A stretch of 19,053 nt of DNA, from assembly GCA_024403215.1 (NCBI GenBank), contig JAKSSJ010000010.1, positions 1 through 19,053 of the forward strand. The letters are read 5' to 3'. The notes beneath the pieces are model-generated. The model worked only from the letters and a program-made list of their open reading frames with translations, had not been told where the DNA came from and ran no database searches. Position numbers and translations under genes: made by a program. Each line of letters begins with the position of its first letter. Position 1 is the first letter of the stretch. Below, piece by piece: positions 13,332-19,053 of this stretch. Source of the stretch: Clostridia bacterium. GTDB lineage: Bacteria; Bacillota; Clostridia; Peptostreptococcales; Anaerovoracaceae.

Positions 13332-15086
13332 ATGGAAGATAATAAGTATACTTTTGAAAACGAAGAGTATCGTCAAACATATTGGCATACTTGTTCTCAT
13401 GTAATGGCTCAGGCAATAAAAAGATTATGGCCTGAAGTTAAGCTTGCAATCGGACCATCCATAAAAGAAGGTTGGTATTATGATATGCTCGCTCCATTTG
13501 CTTTTACACCAGAGCACATGGATCAGATTGAAATTGAAATGAAAAAAATCTGCAAGGAAGATATTCCACTTGAAAGATTTGAGCTTCCAAGAGCAGAAGC
13601 CGTTAAGTTCATGCAGGACAAAGAAGAGCCATTCAAGGTAGAACTTATTAATGATCTTCCAGAGGATGCAGCAATTTCCTTCTATAGACAGGGAGACTTT
13701 ACAGATCTTTGCGCAGGTCCTCATCTTGATAGAACAGGAAGAATTAAAGGCAGCGGAATTAAGCTTCTCACATGCAACTCAGCATACTGGAGAGGAGATT
13801 CAAATAGAGAAACTCTTCAAAGAATTTACGGAATTGCTTTTCCAAAAGCAAAAGAACTAGAAGAGTACTTAGAGAGAATTGAAGAAGCAAAAAGAAGAGA
13901 CCACAGAAAGCTTGGAAAAGAGCTCGGTCTATTTGCATTTAGAGATGAGGCTCCAGGCTTCCCATTCTACCTGCCAAAGGGAATGGTATTAAGAAACAAC
14001 CTCATCAATTTCTGGAGAGAGGAACATAAGAAGTGGGATTACCTTGAAATCCAAACTCCACAAATCATGAAGAGAACTCTTTGGGAGACATCAGGTCACT
14101 GGGATCACTACAAAGAGAATATGTACACAACAGTCATTGAAGAAGAAGATTATGCTATCAAGCCAATGAACTGCCCAGGCTCAATTCTTGTTTATGATCT
14201 CGAGCCACATAGCTACAAAGATCTTCCACTTCGTTACGGCGAGCTTGGAAACGTACATAGACATGAAATGAGCGGAACTCTTCACGGAATGTTTAGAGTA
14301 AGAGCCTTCACACAAGACGACGCTCACATCCTTCTTGCAAAAGAACAGATTAAAGATGAAGTAGTAAGAATTACTCAGCTCATCGATGAGATGTATGCAG
14401 TATTCGGACTCCCATATAAGATCGTTCTTTCAACAATGCCAGAAGATCACATTGGAACAAGAGAAGATTGGGAAAAGGCAGAAAATGCACTTGCAGATGC
14501 CATTACATCAATCGGAAAAACATACGAGATTAATCCAGGCGACGGCGCCTTCTACGGACCAAAGCTTGACTTCCACGTTACAGACTCTTTAGGAAGAGTA
14601 TGGCAATGCGGAACCTGCCAGCTTGATTATCAGCTTCCAGGAAGATTCAATCTTGAATACACAGATGCAAATTCAGAAAAACAAGTACCTGTAATGATTC
14701 ACAGAGTAGTATATGGATCAATTGAAAGATTCATCGGTGTAATTACAGAGCACTTCGCAGGTGCCTTCCCATGCTGGCTCGCACCTGTACAGGTAAAGAT
14801 ACTTCCAGTAACAGATAGAGCATATGAATATGCAGACAATATCAAGGCTGTACTTGATCAATCAGGATACAGAGTAGAAATTGATAAGAGAAACGAAAAA
14901 ACTGGAAGAAAGATTAGAGACGCACAACTTGAGAAAGTACCTTACATGATTGTTGTTGGAGATAGGGATATTGAGAACCACACAATTGCCGTAAGACATA
15001 GAGCAGATGGGGAGCTTGGTACAATGACGTTTGAGCAATTCGAAAGAATTTTAGCTGACGACGTAGACAACAAGAAGATTAGATAG
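13332..15086 (+). CDS. thrS: Threonyl-tRNA synthetase without TGS domain
   Basis: ThrS charges tRNA-Thr and edits mischarged Ser-tRNA-Thr. The 584-residue protein starts at the ATG preceded by AGGAG (13320-13324); an upstream ATG at 13308 would put the ribosome site inside the gene. It begins directly with the editing domain: HxxxH (His19, His23) and CxxxH (Cys127, His131). The class II catalytic core follows, with MNCPGS (Cys281, probable zinc ligand), HRHEMSGTLHGMFRVR (motif 2), HRVVYGSIERFIG (motif 3) and a C-terminal anticodon-binding domain. Compared with E. coli ThrS, the N-terminal TGS domain of about 55-60 residues is missing. Similar shortened enzymes occur in Clostridia. No T-box is present upstream. 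Confidence 0.95.
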   Translation: MEDNKYTFENEEYRQTYWHTCSHVMAQAIKRLWPEVKLAIGPSIKEGWYYDMLAPFAFTPEHMDQIEIEMKKICKEDIPLERFELPRAEAVKFMQDKEEPFKVELINDLPEDAAISFYRQGDFTDLCAGPHLDRTGRIKGSGIKLLTCNSAYWRGDSNRETLQRIYGIAFPKAKELEEYLERIEEAKRRDHRKLGKELGLFAFRDEAPGFPFYLPKGMVLRNNLINFWREEHKKWDYLEIQTPQIMKRTLWETSGHWDHYKENMYTTVIEEEDYAIKPMNCPGSILVYDLEPHSYKDLPLRYGELGNVHRHEMSGTLHGMFRVRAFTQDDAHILLAKEQIKDEVVRITQLIDEMYAVFGLPYKIVLSTMPEDHIGTREDWEKAENALADAITSIGKTYEINPGDGAFYGPKLDFHVTDSLGRVWQCGTCQLDYQLPGRFNLEYTDANSEKQVPVMIHRVVYGSIERFIGVITEHFAGAFPCWLAPVQVKILPVTDRAYEYADNIKAVLDQSGYRVEIDKRNEKTGRKIRDAQLEKVPYMIVVGDRDIENHTIAVRHRADGELGTMTFEQFERILADDVDNKKIR

Positions 15087-15108
15087 CGCTGAGTAATAAT
15101 TAACAAGT

Positions 15109-15411
15109 ATGGTACAGTTAAAACTAGTAAACAGAGGCACAGATGCTGAGCTCATCATAATTGGTGGACTTGATACAGCGAGTGCAGGGCAAGTAGAAAA
15201 GATTGCAGGAGATTTAGTTGCAAAATACGATAATCTCATCTTCAATCTTTCTGAACTCGACTATATCGCAAGCTCTGGGCTTAGAATATTAAGAAACACT
15301 CATGTTGCGCTTAATAAGAAAGGCGGAGATCTCACAATCAAGTCTCCAAAGCCAGCAGTAACAGAAGTCTTCGAGATGACAGGCTTTGCAAGCTTCTTGC
15401 ACATCGTGTAG
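15109..15411 (+). CDS. Single-domain STAS protein (anti-sigma factor antagonist-like)
   Basis: STAS proteins such as SpoIIAA and RsbV bind anti-sigma kinases and are switched by serine phosphorylation. The 100-residue protein is one STAS domain. LDTASAGQVEK (21-31) matches the conserved first helix region, and LDYIASSGLRIL (50-61) matches the phosphorylation loop, where Ser55 is the likely acceptor; the usual Asp before it is Ala54. No partner kinase or sigma factor is adjacent, so the target is unknown. It starts 22 nt after thrS, without a ribosome binding site (upstream GAGTAATAATTAACAAGT). TAATAAT there could act as a -10 or simply be A/T-rich translation start context. Confidence 0.85.
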   Translation: MVQLKLVNRGTDAELIIIGGLDTASAGQVEKIAGDLVAKYDNLIFNLSELDYIASSGLRILRNTHVALNKKGGDLTIKSPKPAVTEVFEMTGFASFLHIV

Positions 15412-15444
15412 AAAAACTTAGATTAAAAACACCAATAAGCAATA

Positions 15445-16161
15445 ATGAAAAAACAAGATTTAAGCAATAGAATTTGGGAATTAGATTTTATAAGAGGAAT
15501 CGCAATCATATGTGTTCTTCTAGTGCACATCCCAGTATTCAATATAAAATTCGCAGGAGCAGACATTAGTCTTTCACCATTTATCAGCTTTGTGATTAAG
15601 TACGGTGGAGCCTTCTTTATCCTGTTATCAGGCTTTTGCATATCGTTTTCAAAAGACAGTTTTAAAAGAGGTATAGCAGTCATTATTGGAGGCTTTATCC
15701 TAACGATAGCATCCGGCACTGTGTACGAGCTTGGTTATGAAACAGAAGAAGTGCTAATGCAGTGGAACATCCTAGAGATGATTGGTCTATGCATGCTGCT
15801 CTATCCATATATGAAAAAGCTTCCAAATGTAGTTACTCTTGTTTGGGGCGTAATAATAATCATAGCTGGATATTACATCACAGAAAATGTAACAGTTACA
15901 AATCCAAATCTATATGCTCTTGGATTTAAGACAGCAAACTTTGTGGCTTTTGAGTGGAGGCCAATACTTCCAAACCTTGGATGGTTTATGCTAGGGGTAG
16001 GTTTAAGGCCATTCATATATAAGGAAAGGAAAAGCCTAATTCCGCAGATTACAGAAGCTACGCCAGTAGTAAATGTGTTCTGTGCAATAGGTAGAAATAC
16101 TCTCATTATATATATAGTGCACATGCTTGTGTATTACGTGATATTCAGGTTTCTAATTTAG
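15445..16161 (+). CDS. DUF1624/HGSNAT-like membrane acyltransferase
   Basis: This is a 238-residue integral membrane protein of about six to seven spans. The N-terminal RIWELDFIRGIAIICVLLVH (9-28) matches the conserved R-x-x-x-LD-x-x-RG-x-x-I motif of the DUF1624/YeiB/heparan-glucosaminide N-acetyltransferase group. The C-terminal YIVHMLVYYVIF (near 224-235) is also typical. Members are thought to move acyl groups onto sugars or other molecules at the membrane; the substrate is unknown. It follows the STAS gene by 33 nt and has no ribosome binding site. The leader contains AGATTAAAAAC (15420-15430), shared with the leader of the pilin-like gene at 9519. Confidence 0.78.
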   Translation: MKKQDLSNRIWELDFIRGIAIICVLLVHIPVFNIKFAGADISLSPFISFVIKYGGAFFILLSGFCISFSKDSFKRGIAVIIGGFILTIASGTVYELGYETEEVLMQWNILEMIGLCMLLYPYMKKLPNVVTLVWGVIIIIAGYYITENVTVTNPNLYALGFKTANFVAFEWRPILPNLGWFMLGVGLRPFIYKERKSLIPQITEATPVVNVFCAIGRNTLIIYIVHMLVYYVIFRFLI

Positions 16162-16167
16162 GACATA

Positions 16168-16173
16168 TATAAT
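16168..16173 (+). promoter_or_regulatory. Possible -10 box for the 803-residue protein gene
   Basis: TATAAT lies 6 nt after the preceding stop codon. A weak -35 candidate TTCAGG (16144-16149) is 18 nt upstream. The predicted start near 16180 gives a leader of about 45 nt containing a good ribosome site, AGGGGA (16211-16216). It is plausible but not strong evidence. Confidence 0.35.
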
Positions 16174-16224
16174 AGAAGAATTTAGGGGTTATTTTAAGAA
16201 ATAGTTAATTAGGGGAAAGAAAAG

Positions 16225-18636
16225 ATGCCAAAAGACGAAAAGAAAAAAGAAGAAAAAAAGCAAGACCTTTCTTGGTTCGACAGACCAATGGATGAGGACG
16301 ATTTTAACGAGTTCATTGCTGAAGAGAAAAAGGGCGTTTACTCCGAATATTATAAAGAAGGCACCTTTGAGGTTGACGAGGAAAAGCAAGAGAATCGTCA
16401 AATGTGGAAGGAATTCTTCACTAGCGAGAAGTCTCCTATGCATGGTCTTGGTGTAAAGCCAGAAGATCTCTTAAACTCAGAAGGAAAGCCATTTTTCTTT
16501 ACTAATGATAAAAATCATCCAATCAATCTTTCAAATCCAAATGCTCGCGGAACAATATCCTTCCTTAAGGCTGTTCAAAATGAGGGCGTAATTGTTCCTG
16601 GCAAAGATCTTGGATCAACAAGAGTTATCTATGCTGGTGAGGACAGAATCCCTATTCTTTCTGATAGCATTGCAGAAATTGCTGAAAAGGTTAAGAATAA
16701 GCAGCCTTACACCGCAAAAGAAAAAGAAATTCTTGATAAGTATGCTTATGCTGTTAAGGATAGACAAGGAGCTTTAAAGCAAGAAGAGGTTAAAAAGGAA
16801 GCTCCAAAGAGATATTTCCCTACAGAGCGACAAGAAAAAGAGCTTGATGCAATTCTGCCAACTCTTACAAGCAAGTATCCTGGCGCAAGTCTGGACGAGC
16901 TTATGGATAGCGGCATCATTGTTGATAAAGATGGTAAGCCTTTTCCAAAGGAAGAAAACCCTTACAATAGATATTCAAAAGTATTTGACGCCATGACAAA
17001 AGAAGAAGGCGTATACATTCAGGATAATCTCTCAAGGAAAAAAGATCAGCAGGCTTACAAATGCACAATTCCAAAGGAATCTTTAAATGATGTACTTGAG
17101 GGTAAGAAAGAACCAAAGATTGAAAGACTTGCTGAAAATGTTATTAGACCTAGCGAAAAGGCAAAGATTGTTGAGGCCCTTTCAGGAGTAAATGACACTC
17201 TTAAAAACACTTACTCTTCAAATGTTCAATTTAATAACATTAAAAAACAGTGTAATGCTTCTTTAGAGAAAATCAAAAAGCTTACTACTACTAAGGACAT
17301 ACAAGAAGAGCTTACAAAGCTTTCAGATATTGCAGGTGGCTATACAGCAAGAAATGCTTGTAAGGATGGCATGACAGATTCAAGACTCAAAAGAGTTGAG
17401 CTCTGTAATAAAATCTACGATATTAAAAAGGCTGTTGATAGGGGGCAAGATCCAGCTGTTAAACAGGACGGAACCAAGGTTGCTCTAAGAAGTGTTGCAA
17501 TGCGTTATGCAAGAGCTCAATGCGTTGCCAACATGAAGAATGACAAATACAAAAATAGAGCTAAGGAAATTCTTACAAAGCCTGGTGAGTTTAATAAATA
17601 TGTAGATGCAGTAATGCAGAACAAGACCTTTAAAGATCTTTATGGCCAGGATAACGAAGCAAGTAACGTTAGACTTATAGATGCAATAGATAAGAGCGAT
17701 CTTGATCTTCTCAAAGAAGTTGATAGTAAGAGAATCGAGCTTAAGCGTGCTGCAAGACTTGAAAGAGAAGCAGCAAATAAGGTTGCAGGAAAGAGAAAAG
17801 CAGAAGCTGAAGCAGCAAAGAGAAAAGCCGCTTTGGAAAGAGAAAAGAAAATTGCTTCAAAGCGTGCTCAGCTTGAAAAGCTTCAGAAAAAGTATAGACC
17901 GCTCGATCATGAAGAAAGACAAACTGTTGCAGAAAAGATTTCTGATCTTCATAAGCAAATGAATACTGCTGATAAGCGCACCTGGTTCTCATCAAGTGAA
18001 TTCGATGAGTTTAACAGAATGATGGTTGTAACAGATGCTAAACTGCAGAATGGTGATCCAGTAGATGCTTATGATATGCAAAGACTTGCAGAAGCAGCAG
18101 ATGGTTACCTAATCAAAAAGTTGGATGAAAGCATAGATTCAAAGAGCGCAGCAAAAATTGAAGTTGCTAAAGAAACCTGGAAGACTGCAACGCAAGTAAG
18201 ACTTCAAAAGCCAGTTACTGATGAGGACTTTGATAAACACCTTGCAGAGCTAAAGGTTGGAAAGGCTTATGCACAGGGGCTTGCAAATTCTAAAGATGCA
18301 GGTAGCAAGGAGTATGGCAAGGAGCTCTTGTCAGATCCTAGTGCTTTCCACAACGCACTTGAACAGCTTAGAGATAAGGGCCTTATAGATAAGGTAATTG
18401 GAGAGTGTGGCGGTCCAGAAGCAATCAAAGACATGAAGGGGTCTGAAATACATAAGAAACTCGTTGAAGCTTCTAAACCAATTAATAAAGAAATGCTTGC
18501 TAAGGTTAAAGAGAACAAAGAATTAGCTGGTCCTAATAACGAGGAATTGCCTAAGCCAAAGAATGAAGAAAAAGAAGGCAAGCCTCCAGTTAAAGAAGAC
18601 AAGAAGGACAAGGAAGAAATGGTAATGCAAGCATAA
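16225..18636 (+). CDS. Unrecognised 803-residue charged helical protein with internal duplication
   Basis: I do not recognise a characterised family. The protein is very rich in Lys, Glu and Asp, has no signal peptide or membrane segment, and is probably cytoplasmic. The first 20 residues are Lys/Glu-rich. Two segments near 80-90 and 225-240 share a GKPF element. Residues 328-476 and 585-728 look like diverged copies of one helical unit of about 145 residues: both have an aromatic/Ser start followed by a Phe, then L-x-x-x-A-x-GY, and later AQ-x-(V/L)-AN-x-K and KE-(I/L)-L-x-x-P. Between them lies a Lys/Arg/Glu/Ala coiled coil (about 493-555). The C-terminus is a Pro/Lys/Glu-rich tail. AGGGGA precedes the ATG. 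The downstream gene is CvpA-like; a structural or scaffold role is possible but unproven. Confidence 0.8.
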   Translation: MPKDEKKKEEKKQDLSWFDRPMDEDDFNEFIAEEKKGVYSEYYKEGTFEVDEEKQENRQMWKEFFTSEKSPMHGLGVKPEDLLNSEGKPFFFTNDKNHPINLSNPNARGTISFLKAVQNEGVIVPGKDLGSTRVIYAGEDRIPILSDSIAEIAEKVKNKQPYTAKEKEILDKYAYAVKDRQGALKQEEVKKEAPKRYFPTERQEKELDAILPTLTSKYPGASLDELMDSGIIVDKDGKPFPKEENPYNRYSKVFDAMTKEEGVYIQDNLSRKKDQQAYKCTIPKESLNDVLEGKKEPKIERLAENVIRPSEKAKIVEALSGVNDTLKNTYSSNVQFNNIKKQCNASLEKIKKLTTTKDIQEELTKLSDIAGGYTARNACKDGMTDSRLKRVELCNKIYDIKKAVDRGQDPAVKQDGTKVALRSVAMRYARAQCVANMKNDKYKNRAKEILTKPGEFNKYVDAVMQNKTFKDLYGQDNEASNVRLIDAIDKSDLDLLKEVDSKRIELKRAARLEREAANKVAGKRKAEAEAAKRKAALEREKKIASKRAQLEKLQKKYRPLDHEERQTVAEKISDLHKQMNTADKRTWFSSSEFDEFNRMMVVTDAKLQNGDPVDAYDMQRLAEAADGYLIKKLDESIDSKSAAKIEVAKETWKTATQVRLQKPVTDEDFDKHLAELKVGKAYAQGLANSKDAGSKEYGKELLSDPSAFHNALEQLRDKGLIDKVIGECGGPEAIKDMKGSEIHKKLVEASKPINKEMLAKVKENKELAGPNNEELPKPKNEEKEGKPPVKEDKKDKEEMVMQA

Positions 18637-18650
18637 AGAGGTATGAGTGA

Positions 18651-19053
18651 ATGGAGAATTTAACAACAACAATTAGTCCTCTTGTCATAGACCTGATAAT
18701 TGCAGCAATTATTTTGCTCGTTGCATGTCTTAAGGCAAAGGCTGGTTTATATCAAAGCGTAATGTCAGTAGTAATAATTGTGCTGGCACTTGCTATAGGC
18801 CTTGTAGGAGCAAAGCTTTTAGAAGAACCAGTAAGCAACTACGCTTGGCAAAAATATGGACCGCAGGTTGAGCAAAAATTTGATAAAGAAGTTGAGGACG
18901 TTTTGTCTGGAAAGAAGAGCGTTTCGCAGGTTTTCCAAGAATCTTGGAACAGAATGGTTTCATCCTTCGGAATTGAACAGCTCGACAACTTCATGATTAA
19001 GGATAAAGACAGTGATTATGAAAACAGCGAAGCGGTTCAACAGCTAAGAAGCT
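18651..19053 (+). CDS. CvpA-like membrane protein, 3' end beyond window
   Basis: An open frame of 134 codons runs off the window edge. It starts with a hydrophobic segment (about 10-26), then LKAKAGLYQSVMSVV, a second hydrophobic helix (about 36-54), and PVSNYAWQKYGP. The pattern of two N-terminal helices with a short loop and then a P-V-S motif resembles the CvpA (colicin V production) family. A charged amphipathic region follows. The ATG at 18651 is preceded by AGAGG (18637-18641) with 9-nt spacing. It starts 14 nt after the 803-residue gene, so the two are probably cotranscribed. Confidence 0.65.
   Translation, partial: MENLTTTISPLVIDLIIAAIILLVACLKAKAGLYQSVMSVVIIVLALAIGLVGAKLLEEPVSNYAWQKYGPQVEQKFDKEVEDVLSGKKSVSQVFQESWNRMVSSFGIEQLDNFMIKDKDSDYENSEAVQQLRS

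Noticed and set aside
18267..18611. 114-codon minus-strand frame inside the 803-residue gene
   Set aside because: Ser/Leu-rich antisense shadow of a Lys/Glu-rich coding region; no ribosome site.

Overview
The window looks like chromosomal DNA from a low-to-moderate-GC member of the Bacillota, most likely class Clostridia. The grounds are sigma-A type promoters with near-consensus TTGACA/TATAAT boxes, AGA-rich arginine codons, a Bacillota-like elongator tRNA-Met, and familiar protein families (IspE, PNP/MtaD, ThrS, a Tad-type secretion cluster, MBOAT plus DHHW). I cannot place it more precisely. No phage, transposon or CRISPR sequence is visible.

Layout. (1) Positions 1-998, minus strand: a tRNA pair (tRNA-His cut by the window edge, tRNA-Met) driven by a perfect consensus promoter, with ispE (isoprenoid synthesis, MEP pathway) upstream of it. 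(2) 1068-4729, plus strand, divergent from ispE: a membrane protein with an acyltransferase-like E2/CAT-fold domain, then purine nucleoside phosphorylase and an MTA/SAH-type amidohydrolase. The three are tightly packed and end at a clear intrinsic terminator. The last two suit purine-nucleoside and SAH/MTA salvage by deamination followed by phosphorolysis. (3) 4942-10327, plus strand: a compact Tad/Flp-type pilus or secretion operon with its own consensus promoter. The order is CpaB/RcpC-like, TadZ-like, TadA/CpaF ATPase, TadB (with an apparent frameshift near its 3' end), TadC, three small proteins sharing the N-terminus MKQ(L/Y/F)(I/L)VL, and a TadE-like protein. No prepilin peptidase, secretin or canonical Flp pilin is present in the window.

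(4) 10358-13213, plus strand: an MBOAT O-acyltransferase (AlgI/DltB type) and a DHHW/AlgX-type partner. Together they should O-acetylate an extracytoplasmic polysaccharide. A GC-rich hairpin lies between them. (5) 13332-16161, plus strand: a threonyl-tRNA synthetase lacking the TGS domain, a single-domain STAS protein, and a DUF1624/HGSNAT-like membrane acyltransferase. (6) 16225 to the end, plus strand: an unrecognised 803-residue, highly charged protein with an internal duplication and a coiled coil, followed by a CvpA-like membrane protein cut by the window edge.

Two themes deserve a second look. The Tad-type locus is divergent: altered ATPase P-loops, pilin-like proteins without a recognisable class III leader, and a broken tadB. 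Translation starts are of two kinds: many genes have good Shine-Dalgarno sites, but several have none, and ispE, the E2-like gene and the MBOAT gene carry a -10 box so close to the ATG that the mRNA may be leaderless.
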